Shown: positions 10,978 to 25,022, numbered from the stretch's first letter. The stretch: DNA of 64,000 nt from Clavelina lepadiformis (GCF_947623445.1 NC_135242.1:7378001-7442000), one strand, 5' to 3'. Translations and numbers: made by a program. Notes: a model not told the origin generated them from the letters alone.

Positions 10978-13020
10978 TTTAAGTTAATTACCAAAAAAAT
11001 ATCAGTACAAATCTGAAAGGTTGAATGTAGAGATAAAGTTATCGTTCATTAATACTTTCCATACTTTACTTAGGTAATCTTACCGGCTGTAATTTAAAAA
11101 AAATGAATTTCTATAATATTGTAATCTACCCTGATGAAGCTCACCCGCATGGGTCTGCAAAATGTTGGTTGATTAAAACGAATTCAATCATCAGAGGAGT
11201 ATTATTGTTGCTTTAAATCATTAGTAAAAAAATGCAGACAAGCGGAAATTTCCAGCTATCTATCTGATCTGGCTTATACTAGCATAGTTTTTAGCCTAAA
11301 GTTAACGTAAATGTTCAGTTACTACAGTGTATTACATTTACAGTTACCCTTAGGCCAATTTATTTTAATGAATCTTTTTGTTGTGGCCGTCACAGAAAAC
11401 CGTGAAAACATATAGCATAACTATATAACTATCCATGTAGTATAACTGTCTGAACATACGTATATCATTTTCAACTTACATATGATATATGTGTAGTTTG
11501 AAAAACAATTTAACTTGTTTGGTTGGTTCAAAAAGTAAATTCATGGTAGCATTGAAAACAAAATCCTCTTAAATTCTATTTTTCAAATAAAATTGTAACT
11601 TAATAATATCTATCAAGTAATGCAACTTTCTTCAAAATATAACTAACATAATGACCCAGGTTAGTATTGGTTTGTTCTGTAACATTTGTTTCTATAACAT
11701 TTTTCGATGGTTTTAACTGTACATCCGACACCAAAAACATATTTTTTCACCTGTCTTGTAACAAGTCTTATAACAACTCTCATCCAATTTTGTCAATACT
11801 TATATCTAAAGCTCATCACATGAAACAATTCAATCATTCGATCAAAGCTAGGTTTCAGGATTTTATTGGAAAAATTGAATTGCCAGACTAAGTTTGCCAG
11901 AATTTTTTCATATACAAAAGTTTGATTAATGACAAGTAGGCCTATATCATACCGCCTTAAGTGCGTTTGCACTGATTATATGATGGTATGTCAGGTATTT
12001 ATCGATCGTATATATATTTGTGTGTGCTAATATTTGACAGGGTAGTGCTATAGTATTGCAGCACGACAATAGAAGTTGAGTTTTATCAATCCGCCTTGTT
12101 TGCTCAGGATAGCTCATACTAACTGGGAAGAAAGCACACCTTGTTTACTTACTCCTCATCACCACGGAGTCAAAACCTACGGAGCGCTGCAGTTGTAGCA
12201 GTAAAAACTTTACTTCTAGACCTATATCAGCTAATTAATTGTCAATCAAATAATACAAGACTTGATATGGATTAACCCCACATTTCACAAACCAAATTTT
12301 TTGCGACACAAAATTGTTTGTAAAATAGCTCAACATAATAACCGAAGGAGTTTTAAAAGAAAAGAAAGCTATATTTTTATCAAATATATTAACAAAAAGA
12401 GCAATTTTTGAACTAATTCTACCTGTAGTTTATATAACTAGACTAAAATAGCCATACAGTATTATTATCAAATCTGCATCAGAATTTTGTTAGGAATCAG
12501 TACTGATACATATCAAAAAAGTTGTATATAATGTACAAAGTCGAGGAAAACACTAGAAGGGACTTTCCCAAGACCATGGCCACCAATTATTATATTATTT
12601 AAAGTTTTAAACAATCCCTGCCTCATCCCTGCGCTGGTTGGAACTGGGCGTAAGCTATTGGAAATTCTGTTTTCATTGTCATTCATGTCAGAGCTCATGT
12701 AGGTGTTATATATTTTTAATTTTTTTGACTTTCTACTGTAGAGTTCTTTTTGCATGTACAATGTTTTTTTTTGATAATTATCCTACTTTCCATAGTGGAA
12801 AGGGTGGCAGCTGCAAAAACGATATTCATCAAAATGTACGTTAAACTTTATTTATATTACCGGCGATTTACAATAAATAAACAAAAGCTGGTTTTTCGAA
12901 CGCCAATTTATAATAAATAAATAAATAAAGAATTGTGTGGTTTCAGTGCCTGCTATCACACCAAAATTTGCGTCTCTGCAAGCACGATTTCTCGTTGAAA
13001 ACTGTTATGCTTTCCAGATA
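10978..13020. other. Non-coding stretch upstream of MCEE
   Basis: AT-rich DNA with no exon that I can support. It presumably contains the MCEE promoter next to 10977. A short CTGATGA-containing foldable sequence lies at 11131-11170. No repeats with clear ends were found. Confidence 0.5.
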
Positions 13021-13292
13021 GGCCAGACAGCAGATTTTGGCATGGGTGCACTCACTACTGCTTTTCATGAGCTTAAGGTGCATTATTTTGTACTTAATAA
13101 TTTGGACAGAACTTCTGTGCACTCAATATTCAATAGATTTAAAGATTTAGTAAGTCTGTACGACAAACTGTGTATATTACTGTGTAATTGCGCAGTTCCA
13201 TTGCGTCTGAGAATTTTTGTGCACCGCACTTGTCACTTTTGGTTGTTTGGCACAGCCAAGATCCTGCTGAAAACGGCCACACTCTGCAGTCC
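13021..13292. mobile_element. Degenerate MITE, same family as 25023-25343
   Basis: The left end GGCCAGACAGCAGATTTTGG and right end CTCTGCAGTCCGG are inverted relatives of each other and match the ends of the copy at 25023. Target duplication is not clear. A 131-codon open frame crossing this element is judged non-genic. Confidence 0.5.
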
Positions 13293-13511
13293 GGCAGACA
13301 GGTATGCTAATAGTTCACTAATTCTATGGTAAAATTAAAGAAACAAACATCAACCAATAATCAATAGTTAAATATTTGGAAATGTTTGTCTGACACTTTT
13401 TAAAGACTACGTCCGACACCATAAACACATAATAATTTTAAAAATTCGCTGTCTAATACAGGGTGTTAAGATTGATTGTTAAATAGTTCAGTCTTCATCA
13501 TAATATAACAC

Positions 13512-13564
13512 CAACGATATAAAGAAACGTTAATAAATATAAATAAACGTTCTTTATATCGTTG
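13512..13564. repeat. Near-perfect inverted repeat (hairpin)
   Basis: Arms caacgatataaagaaacgt (13512-13530) and its complement (about 13547-13564) surround a short AT loop. No associated gene. Confidence 0.6.
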
Positions 13565-14219
13565 ATAACATCAAAGTTCCAACAAAAGTTCAGAAATCAA
13601 AGCGACCTGAGTTTCGCTCAGCGTGTCATAAATTTGTGTTGCTATGAGTACGTCTGATACCATTAATTTTAGTTTGGTATTATTGCTAAAAAGAGTGACA
13701 CCTTAAGGCCTAAATGGTAATGCTTTCTTTTTACAATGTAGGCTAACCATGGGCCTGTGCACCTATATAAGCCACTATCAACAATAACAAAAAATTTCAG
13801 TTACTACGTATTCGTTTAGTATTTTATGGTCAGATATGTTGTCGGAAATGTAAGTTTGACATTACAGAAGAATTATAGCGAACAAGCTGACAAGATACCG
13901 CAGTAGACTATTCTACAGTACTTAACAAAGTTAATCAACACTCAATTACTTAGTTAGGGTATTTCCCTTCAATGATAACATATGGTTGCATTTTTGTGTT
14001 GGCTTGGAATCGCATCCATGTTAGGGAAAACTTACAGGGCCGGCATTAACAAGCGCGAGATTCGACGCAAGAACCGATGGCGGGACATCTTGCCGATTTT
14101 GAATAGCTTAATGTCATAATAATAATGCAGTAACGTAAACCAAAACTTAACTCTTTGCAAACCAGCTCCCATCAAATCTTTGCTTCGTCATATTTTTTCA
14201 CCAAAACATTCACTTTTAA

Positions 14220-14833
14220 CCCTTAACTAATCGCGTACACCATTCATACCAATTTTGCTCCTCTGTCTGTTTGCGAAATAATTTGGGAAGCTAGCGCCAT
14301 TTATCCTCGGAAAAACTCCACACGCAGATTTTGACGCATTGGGTTTGTTTTAGAATGCACGTGACGGCCAGCGTGCTTAGTTTGAACTGTTGTTTTGGTG
14401 TATTGAGTTCACCACGCGAGTAATAACGTAAGTATAATTTTTACGCATTTTTAGTACAATTATGCTGATTTCTTGCGGGTATACTCTGTTTCTTGTATTG
14501 GAATATCTTACCATAAAATGGCTCAATCGAATAGGGTTCTTTATCTGAAAACTATTGTTACTATATTGATGGATACTACTACGGATACGGTTCTTCTTGC
14601 AATGACTTTGTCTGCAAAGAACATTCAAAAACTGATGTTAAATGTGACACCTGTGCACATGCTAGTGATGAAAGTTTATTTTTATTTGTTTTTGTATGTA
14701 GTTTCGTTTCATTTCAATTTCTTTGTCAAAGTCAATAAAATGTTTCACAAAATAAATGTTGTCTTATAACATGGTGTTTAAAGTACACCATGCGAGTAGT
14801 CGTGACTATATGACAGGCGCGAGTAGTTAAAGG
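14220..14833 (+). mobile_element. piggyBac-like remnant with a cysteine-rich C-terminal fragment
   Basis: Ends CCCTTAACTAATCGCG (14220) and the complement of CCTTTAACTACTCGCG (ending 14833) are inverted repeats bounded by TTAA on both sides (14216-14219, 14834-14837), the piggyBac target. Inside, around 14575-14680, one frame reads CNDFVCKEHSKTDVKCDTC, the spacing of the cysteine-rich zinc-binding tail of piggyBac transposases. The rest of the transposase is missing, so the copy cannot be autonomous. Confidence 0.6.
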
Positions 14834-15701
14834 TTAAGAACGAACTGAGAACCAACCTTCAAATTTGCGCAAAATAAAGTCGAAGTTGTTTTTTCTGTTT
14901 TGGTGCAACGTGGGGTCACAAAAAGCGTGGGACCCAATGCAGTCTCATCGCTCACATTGGTGTAGAACGGCCCTGTTACCCTTCATCAGAGAGTCGTAAT
15001 TAGTAATGATTAATGAATGACTGAAATCGGTGACTCGAATCGAGTCAATTTTTCCAAATACTTGACTTGACTCCAATCCCTTTTTAAGGAAGTAGCCTAC
15101 GTAAATGAGGTTTGGTGATCGAGCTGAAATCAAGTTTAGTGGCCGTACTAACGCTAATATTTTATCAGTTTACATTATATTAACATAATAATGCACTTTT
15201 TGTCCTCGACTCCTTGTCTCATTCGCCAGTTACCAGTCTTGTTTGTGGTAATTATCATTGTTGCTTTTCTGTTATGTTTGTGACCACCTGCGTCAGCACA
15301 ATTTTTTCATTCCTTACTATTAAAGGTGGCTGTACAGTGTACACATAATACGATTTTGTTATCGTATAGCTCACGTCTACTTTCGGCTACTGAACTCCAA
15401 CCAAAGCTGAAAACTGCAGAGGTTTCAAAGAGCCGAACATCTTTGTCGACTTGGACAAGCGCTTCGGGCCACACTCAGGTTCCCCAGGAGTCCAAAACAT
15501 CATCAAATTTCCAGTTTACCTTATGTGCCATGCCACAAAGTTATCTTTTTGTGTTACCCACTTGTTTGTAAACAATTGGTTTGATGAGGTAATAGAAGCG
15601 ATTTTCCTTAATCATTGTTTAAAGCTATCGTTGAATTATCATTTATCACTTTAGGAAAAAAGACATAAGACGACCACGCTAGTAGTTACAAAAAGTAGAA
15701 A
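14834..15701. other. Intergenic region upstream of the glutamate receptor gene
   Basis: I see no exon, RNA gene or repeat with ends here. The promoter of the downstream receptor gene should lie near its 3' side. No convincing TATA box was found. Confidence 0.4.
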
Positions 15702-18700
15702 ATGAAACTATTCAGCACGTTTTTCTGGCTAGATTTAGTACTTTTTCATTGTTTGATACAATTGGCAGTAAGCATGAAGACAGCAACAGTGAGCGTAGTA
15801 GACAGTGCATTGTCACAACCAATTATCGTTGATCTTTCTCATTGCGTGCTGAGCTATATAAATCATACTAACTTACTACCATCAGATTGGTTGATATCTT
15901 ACAATATTGTTGCAAGAAACGAAAGCTTTCCGCAAGTACAGGGCACTCAAGTGTATGAAATGGCTAGAGAAATCAAGAAAAATGGAAACGTCATGGCAAT
16001 TATAGGTCCCAAGCAATCAATCCACATGCAAACATTTCAGTTTTTGGTTGCTACAAAGCAAGTGCCCCATATTTTGCCTTTTGCATTGGACCCAGCATTG
16101 AAAGCGGATCGTTTCCCCTGGCTAGTTCAAACTACTCGTACTTACGATGACCAAGTAAGTGGTACGGACAGGTAACGTCCAAAATGTAAATATAGCAAAC
16201 CAGTCTTTAAGCCTGCCATACATGGTAACTGTAATGTGTAAGTCCTGTATGGTGAAATGCAAAACAACATGAAATTTACAGTGGGTATACGCAGTATAAA
16301 AGCAGTAGTAGATTAACGTAGCACCTCAAAGGTTAACTTATACTTATTTCTATCAACTTTTGCAAGCTTGATCTTCCTTGTTTATGTGTTATTATACGAA
16401 ATATGTAGCTGTGTGAAACTTTCGCATCTCTTAATCATATATTTGTGTTGAGGTGATTGTTTTTTTAACAATTATTAACATTATAGGACGTTAAGTGGCT
16501 TTTCAATTAATTTTTTATTCTCACCTTTACAAGAAATTTTTCAGTGAACTTGGAAATACAACTAGTAGTACAACAACAAGTTTTTTAAATGAATATTGCA
16601 AATAAAATTCAAAGCGGTGTTTTCATATATCTTAAGTCACTTTTCAATAACCTTTTCCCCAAACAAAAAAGGATATTTATTTGCTAAGTTTTTGATTCCT
16701 CGTATTCTGTAGCTTCTTTTGACTAAACTCCCTTGTTCTATTACAGGCCTAGGCCTGCAACGGTTACGTTAGCCCAATTGTCAAACGTTTGCTTACGAGT
16801 AGAGAAATGTCTGTGATTTATTTATTCCTGTCTACCTAACTTTGTCGTTTTTGGACTGAAAATAGTTTTTGCACGACTTATTTGACGATATTTCACTGAC
16901 TGCTACGGAGCGAACCATCTTAGACGTTTTCGAGTTCTTGCTACAGAGTATGTATTTCCGTTTTCCTTGAAATTGTCATCGAAAATAGTACAAAAAGGAT
17001 AGCTATAAATCCTTATTGCTCAACCCGTTGCTGCTTGCTGATGTGCTTACAGAAGGATAGACACAACCTACTGTATGTATGGCAGAGCCGTTCTTATACA
17101 CATTTAAACTCATGAATAGCTACTTAAATAATTCATAAAAAATATCATGTCATGTTTATTGCGGCTATAACCTATACTAGGCATAGTTTGACTTGTATTT
17201 CCAAACGGTATGGTAGTGTTGCAAAACTACCTTTATTTCGACCTTAAATCTTTAACATCATTAGTTTTCTGTAAAACCAAACTTGACTAGTTGGCATTCA
17301 TCTGTAGAGCGCGGTGAAGCTAGGCTACTTTGCACAATATTGAATTAAAAGAACAGCTATTACAAAGAATTAAACCGTAGAAACAATTCTGCATATAAAC
17401 ATTCAGTAGAATGCTGAGCAGCATACAAAAAATGCAACAAACAAACACCTTGGTTTATAAAAGTAAGTTAGGTCGTCGAATTATGTAATTTATTGATTCC
17501 AATTAAGGAAGAAGCAATAAAAATTGCGTGTACTGTAATTTCCCTAACGTAAACCCACAGTTCAACTTCTTAAACTCATAGTTTATACATTTGCTTTATT
17601 AAACAATCGAGATTTTAAATATGATTTAAAGAGAATGCGTTGCTTAAACATTTTAACAAGGCATTTTTATTACACGTTTGAGGTAACACTGTTTGTAAAT
17701 ATTCTGTATGCATTTTGTTTTGTACCAAATGGTAGTGAAAAAATTCCGTTTCGGCCCCTTGATACCTTTTAGTCTCATGCCCATCACGGTCAATCCGGCT
17801 CTGCTCACGCATCAGTTTTGAAAATCCGTTTGTTTGTTTTCCCTGTATTTTCTCTTAATAGATTCGTGCTGTTCTCGCGTTGGTTTCTTCGTTAGGATGG
17901 ACTGGGTTAGAAATATTGGTGGGAGAAGAAGAAAATTATCGAAGGGTTGCTCAACGCTTCACACAGACAAAACGTAGAATAGAGGTTAGAATTTAACGTC
18001 TGATTTAAGCTATTTCCTAAAATCTAATCTAAATCATTTGTTTGAACGCGCACTTACAACAAAGAATTCATTTTTTAAAACTTGTTTTCTGAAGGTAATT
18101 GGTGTAAGGATAGTCAAGACATCCCCTTCAAACATCAAGGAGCAATTGCAAGCTGTGAAAAAGTCTGGAAAACGCATTATACTACTGTTGTGTGGAATCA
18201 GTTTAGTGGTACCTCTTTTGCAAGAGGCTGACAATTGCCAAATGCTGTCTTATGGCTGGCAATGGATTATCTGGGATGACACCATGAATTCCTTGAAAGT
18301 AAGATAAACAGCGAAAATGAATTGGGTGGCTTTGCTTATACACTCTAGTCTACTGTAATACGTTAGGTGTAAAAATACATAAATAATAAGTTAAAATAGC
18401 TTTCAATGCAACAAATTTGAACAATAAAATACGATTTTGTCTGACAGAAATTTATCTTGATATTAACTTGGTAACTTAGAAAGGGGCTTGTAGTGGGCCT
18501 GCACGATTTGCCAAAGGCCCATTCGTTAGCCTATATAATGGTAAATATTGCTTTTCCCGACTTACACACTTTATAATTATATCCTATGCTAGGTCTACTG
18601 AATGATTTTGTTTTACGTACTTAGCCGCCTACTATTCTAGTACCCGATTCAAAGATCCAAATTTACTTAACTTTGAGCTGTAGCATAGCAACCTAATCTA

Positions 18701-21700
18701 AATCTATCTTCTAATTTTAATCGTGTCTAATTTTAATTTAACCGTGATTAGCTAACAATTGTGTTCACATATCTTATAACCGCCTATATACAAAGGGCTA
18801 CCTGACCAATAGCGGTAGGCTATACTTACGGTAAAATAGTAACTTCCCTAAATACTTTGCAGATAGACGCACCTCTTACAAATCAACTTCAAAATACCTT
18901 GTCGAACTACTCAGGATTACTTGGCATTCGCATGAGGATAAATTTACATCCGAACTTTGCGCAGTATCTTCAAACGTGTAGTAAGCTCTACTAGCTATTG
19001 GCTTAACATTTTATTTATCATAACAATTATGACTTACAATAATTACTTATCTCGGTTGACTAATTTTAAAATCCTTGGTATTTTTTGCCACGGCTTCTGA
19101 TAATCCGTTAATACTATGCTAGAATTTTAAAAGCCACTTTTGTAATTTGAAGGTAATAGTGAACATTTTTTTTGTAGATAACAACTCGTTTGCTGAACTC
19201 AATGTTCTGGAAGCCAGCTACGCTTACAGTATGATGGCATTCGCTCATGGATTTAAAATGCTATTGGAAACCTTTAACGATTCCATAACTACACCTTCGG
19301 TCAATTCGACAAGTATTACTTGTTTCTACTTTATTTACAACGTCAAAATAATCCCAGCAACTTCAATAAGGGTCCTTAGGCATAGCCCTACTAATAAAAT
19401 TTTTGTATTTTTTGTCTTTTTTTAGTGCTAGCCTATTCACAAAACGAATCCTAACTGTCAAAATTATCTTACCATATCGCCATCGAAATTACCCACAAAT
19501 TCAAATTTTTGCAATAATGGTTTTGGTGTAGCTGCTGTGTATGTATAGATAGGCTATGTCAGGGCTTCCCAAACTTTTTTGCTCGCGACCCCTTTCAAAC
19601 TTCTGAAGTTTTCCGCGACCCTTCACGTTTAAATTGATTAGCAGTGCGAAATATACCTTTGTCATTAGTGACATTTATTGAGATGCAAAGACTGAATTCA
19701 AGCAACCAGTACTCAAAGCCTACTTACTACTTTACACATATGTAGGCCACTGGAAACAAAAAAAGCACACACATTTATTCAGTGTGATTGGTGCGACTGC
19801 TTTCTGCTACAAAGCAAGTCCAGCCGTGGCTGAACATCTGCTAATGCTGGTCTCAAGGCGGTTTTAATGTTGATTAGGCTGGAACGATATTTTGTTTTGA
19901 TTGTATTTTGTACTTCGTGTAAAATTGGTATACGCTCTGCGACCCCTGACGTTCGTTACGCGACCCCTTGCGGGGTCGCGACCCCCAGTTTGGGAAGCCC
20001 TGGGCTATGTAGATTAGATATATGCACAATTACATGCACACTTACTACAAAAACAAACTTGCTTTAAAATATTTTTTTTCTGTAAATTTTAATGCGATGG
20101 GTTTGCCTGTTTTTGGGAACAAATAAGATTGTAACGAGCTTCCGTCTTTGCCCAACACACCCGCATTTCGTCGCCAATATCAAGAAGTCTCTCCCTTTTT
20201 TTACTCAGGGCGCAAGTCAACATGGTGAAAGATGAACGTCTTGTTTAAAAATAAATTATTACAAAACAATCCAATACAATCATAACGTGACAATGACCCT
20301 TACTTCATCAGCAAGGCAAATACAATAATATTATCAGTTATCCAATGGGTAGTGCACACTCAAGTCTCGTATGCTTGCCTACATGCCTATTTGTAATAGA
20401 GATAGCTTATTTTCCAAAAAGTTCCGCGGCAAACAGTTTGAGAAAAATTGATATAGATAGTCCCGTTATCACCTTGTGAGGTTATGAAGATTGTATGGCA
20501 GGATGAGTTTTTAACGGCGCCTATTTTACTTACAGGCTGGACATTTGGGAGGAATTTGTTAAATTTTATACAGTCATATGTAAACCAAACTCAAGAAGTT
20601 GGAAATGACACCGGGACCCTTGAAAATGACACAGTTCATTTATTAGACGTGATGAATTTACAAAATAAGACATGGAAATTGGTTGGTAAGCATGACTTCG
20701 AAAATCTTTTTTGCACGAACTCTAAATACATAACACTTAATAATGATTCAACATAAAAGTTTCACTTTTTTCAATCACTGTAGGCCTATATATTTTGTTC
20801 TGAACAGCAGGTCATATTTCATATCTATGAAAGGGATACACATTCTCATCGCTTATACATGTATATATTTGCTTCTATCGCTAAGGGTCGTGGAGTCCAT
20901 ATAGAAACTTGACACTGAATCGTGATATGATCAGGCTAATTGGAAACGCTTCTTCCGTTTCACGCCGTGACCCGGATTTCAAGTTTCATACTTTGAAGAT
21001 AATCACCATTGATTCACCACCGTTCACATCAGTCAGCAGAACTTATCGGATGGAGGGTCAAGACTTGAAAATAGATGTGAGAATTAAAGTGAAGTAAGAT
21101 CATCTAAAAATAGTTTAACAAATGGCATTGCATTGCAGGATACAGCAAAATTCAGCGGCTATGGATTTGAGTTGTTAAGAGCGTTGAAAAAAGAACTTAA
21201 ATTTAATTATACAATCGAAGTGTTGTCCAGTGAAATGATAGGAACTCGGGACTCATTTAATGGTCGTTGGAGTGGATTGGTCGGAGAATTGGTAGCAGGA
21301 AGAGCAGACCTGGCGCTTGCACCGATAACGATCACCAGCGAACGTGCAAAGTTTATCGACTTTGGTCCGGTGCTCTTCCAGGTTGAGAAAAAATACTTTT
21401 TCTTCTTGAGCAAGTCGCCTTGAACACGTAACGGACGAAGACATTTTTCATTTTCAGACGTCTTTGAAATATCTCGTTGACACTCAATCTGTTGGTGGCA
21501 TCTTGTCCGGATACAATCGATCTGCTTTTTTATTGCCCTTTCAATGGACTCTTTGGGCTGGTATTGCTGTAACTGCCTTCATGGTTGCCTGTTACCTCGC
21601 CTTGGCCTCTCACTTAAGTCCATATGGAGCCCATGGGAGCTACTTTCAAAGTGATGAAGCAGAAGAAGCTACCATCCAGCACGAGCTTCGACGCAGTAGT

Positions 21701-24187
21701 GTGATGTCTATCGTTTCCAGGCAATCGTCCACTGCATTGCTAAGGAGACGGTCGTCTGCTTTCTCAACAGTAGAAAAGCAGGTATTGTACATAAAATGTC
21801 AAAATAGCCTTTATGTCCATCCTTAACGGGTTGATAAAGTCAGCGTTTTCAGGAACGTGAAGGTTCACGACAGAATGCTTTGATAGTTTTGCCATCGAAA
21901 ACAAAAGGTACGTTTGTTGTAATCAGTACGTAAATTGACAATGACTATACATTGATATCACATATATGCTGTCTACTATTTAAAAGGAAGAAAATAAGAG
22001 TTTAAACCATTAACAAACTACTGCAGGTAATGAAACTGACGACGATTTAGATGAAGCTGAAGGGAAACGAAATCGTGCTCAACGCCAGATGTCATTTAGC
22101 AATGCGCTGTATTTTTCATTTGCCGCCCTACTCTGGCAGAGCCCAGAGAGCGTACCACGTGCTCCTTCCGGAAGAGCTGTTGCCGCTATTTGGTATATGG
22201 TGGGCGTCACTTTCGTGGCATCCTACACTGCAAACATGGTCACTTTTGTAACGCAGACCACGTAAGACTAGAATTTTAATACAACATAATACATTAATGC
22301 ATAGAGACTTCCAAATCAAACAACGCAACTTCAAACTTAAGGCAATAATGCAGTTGTTAGTTTTTGCGCAGGACTTCATCACACCTTTTGCATGCTCATG
22401 AACTTGCTCAACAATCTGTTGTTTTGCCTGGAACGATTAGTAATAGTTTGATCAATAACGTTTTGACGTCATCCAGCTTTCCTATTGCAGAAAAGCTATA
22501 CGAAGTGATGTTACGTAATCCAAGTACGGTTTAAAAAAATCTGTTTTAATTCAGTTTTTTCTATACTTTGCTAACGATATTTAGGTCCTCCTGTTCAGTG
22601 GACCTAGTGGATAGTTCTAAATTTGGGCAATACTAAGTTATATAAAAAAATCAGGAAATAAAGTAAAAATGTGTGACAATCGAAACTTGCACAAAGTCTA
22701 GCTCGGTAACCGAGGCTCCAGCGATTTTAAGTCATGCAAAGACTTTCCTCAGTCCGAGGATAAAGATTATCATACCATATCAGGTATGATTTCTATTTTC
22801 TTGTCTGACAAAGTTTGTTCCTGAAACACCCTAAACTGTAAAACGCTTTATTTAGAGACATCATTACTTGATGGAAAGGTACATGCTCTACAAAAGGTAT
22901 TAGCTGGAAAAATCGCATTTATTTGGGACAGCGCTTTTCTTGACCACATCTCAGAACTATCATCCGATTGTCGTCTGAGATCTGTTTCTTTGGGCTTTGG
23001 CCAGTTTTCAAACTCCATAGCTTTGCGCAAAAACTCTCCATATACAAGTAGGTAAACAGCAATTTTAAGTATTAGTCACTTCTCTTACTTGTGTTATTCA
23101 TTCCTATAGCGAATGCGTACCTAACCTAGTACAAAAAGCCGGAATAACCCAATACACGAGGTGGACCTGAACAATTGAAGTTTACAAAATATGATATTCT
23201 CGTGGTTAGGACAATTCTTGCGGTATTGGGTTTGTTCCGACGTGAAGTTCGCATGCAATTGCTACGTTATGTAAAACAACGTTAGATACTCTGCTGGTAG
23301 CAGTCTTGCAGCCAGACTTGCTAACTTATTTCCAATATTACCGCCCGTATTTCTATTATACTTGTTCAGTTATTTTCATTGATTTCATGTATTTTAGAGT
23401 CAATTTCGAAGAAAATCGAATACTTTCGAGAAAACGGTTACTTGAACTCATTGAAAGCTGAATACTACGATCAACCTCTTCGATGCGACGATTTTAATGC
23501 AGGTTTTGTCGTATCGAAAGCATAACTTGTAAAAATATTTATTTTCTAAGCCATCGCTCAGTCTGTATACTTACTAAAACATTAGACATTAAATATTGGG
23601 ATAAAACATGCTGTTGCTGCTCATTTACGCAGTGTTTACTGTCCTGTATTTTCAGATATTGAAGAAGAGTCCTATGTTTCCCTTACTTACGCAAGTCTTG
23701 CTGGTGTATTTGATATGCTAACAGGGGCAGCTATAATCAGTATGGTAGTTGTTGCACTTGAATGGTTGGTAGCTGCGTGTTCTGATATAGATTACACCGA
23801 CCCTAAAAAGCCATCAAATGTAAAGCGAGCGTTGCAGATCCGATGGGGAAGACTTGTATGCGACGCAAAAGAAAACTGGCTTCCGTTTAGAAAATGCAGA
23901 GAATTATTATCAAGGAAACTTAGGTGATAAAGTCATACCAACTTTTTTCGCGATAGCTTACTAATTTTTAACGTGCACTTTACATCAAGCTATTTTACTT
24001 ATGTGTTTGCAGAAAAAGAAAGTGCCAGAAAGTTACTCCAAAGGGTGAAATCGAACCTGATCAATGGAAACGTTACACTAGCTCCGATAACGCTCGTAAC
24101 CTTCGTCCAGGACAGTCTATCTCAGAACCAACTGTAGGAGAATGCAAGGATTCTTCTGTTGTTTTGTACCCGGATTTTATGAATTAA
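15702..24187 (+). CDS. Ionotropic glutamate receptor subunit, divergent
   Basis: Sixteen exons, 1040 residues, phases all closing: 15702-16154, 17862-17984, 18095-18298, 18863-18980, 19178-19312, 20536-20685, 20886-21076, 21139-21381, 21458-21781, 21853-21907, 22027-22261, 22372-22523, 22856-23047, 23398-23502, 23656-23923, 24013-24187. Order: signal peptide (1-25), amino-terminal domain (to about 420), ligand half S1 (ITIDSPPF to APITITSERAKFIDFG; the Arg should bind the ligand alpha-carboxylate), M1 (about 563-590), a long Arg/Ser cytoplasmic loop with an acidic patch, re-entrant pore M2 (FSNALYFSFAALLW), M3 (VGVTFVASYTANMVTFVT), S2 (KIAFIWDSAFLD, NMDA-receptor-like), M4 in exon 15 and a short basic tail. 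Ligand-gated cation channel of the cell membrane. Trp occupies the Q/R/N site and M3 deviates from SYTANLAAF. Subfamily is not clear. Confidence 0.93.
19560..20002. mobile_element. Non-autonomous hAT element (443 bp), family 2 copy A
   Basis: Ends CAGGGCTTCCCAAACT and complement; 8-bp target duplication ggctatgt at 19552-19559 and 20003-20010. It sits in the receptor intron between exons 5 and 6. Closely related to the copy at 37148-37596 in reverse orientation. Confidence 0.93.
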
Positions 24188-25022
24188 TTGATCTCCTGCA
24201 ATTTTGGAATTTGTTAACTTGGTCTCTTCGCCCAAACAACGTAGTGTGTTTCAGGCCAGCTAATGTATCTTCGTTTAGTTCAATTTTGTGTTAACCTGTA
24301 GCATGAAAACCTTTTGGTTTATTAACAAGACTACTTTTGAGCATCTTGTGTGAGCTGAATGCTTTTACCACAGTTTTGTTTTGTTCGCTCTTTGATGATC
24401 CAGGCCTACTGTCAATGATCAGGCGGAATATGGTGTTGCTTGCCCTACACATTTTCAAGAATAAATTCAGAGTAGTTTCTGAAATCACAATGTGTCCTGA
24501 CTGATAGATCATAGATAAAAAGCTACAAAATAATCAACCTTTCAATTATACCGAATTATTTCCCGTAATTTCGATGTCTATTTGTAAATACAGGTGATGT
24601 CATGGTTGACTGCTTTGCGCGTAATAAAAATGACAACAAAATGCTTAGAATCATGCTAAGTTTGTACCACCTGCATAGTGGTAAGTTTTGCGCATAACTT
24701 AACATGTTGCCTGGGTAGCGAGGGCAGGATGTTTGTCACCGGCAAAAACTGTATATTTGCGGCGTGTGTCCCAAACATATAAGTCTAGCCTGAAAATACT
24801 AACATATTTGTATGTGCGTTGAAAATCTACATTCGCTGAAATCCGTGGGATAGCTTAGACTAGCCTAGGCCTAGCCCAAATTTGCGTACGATTTTAAACA
24901 GTAGACCGCGAAAAGGCCCTAGCCTAGATTACTGTTTTTGAAATTCCGGTTTGTATTAATATTTTGCCACAAAAGTTATATACTTCATGTTACCGAATCC
25001 TTGACCCTTAGGTCGGTCAGTA
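24188..25022. other. 3' flank of the glutamate receptor gene
   Basis: Probably contains the receptor 3' UTR. No further exon or named repeat can be supported. Confidence 0.4.

Noticed and set aside
12937-13332. 131-codon open frame on the plus strand
   Set aside because: It crosses a MITE (13021-13292) whose sequence recurs at 25023-25343, has no recognisable domain, and no supporting splice structure.
14473-14769. 98-codon plus-strand open frame
   Set aside because: Out of frame with the cysteine-rich piggyBac tail in the same DNA; no domain of its own.
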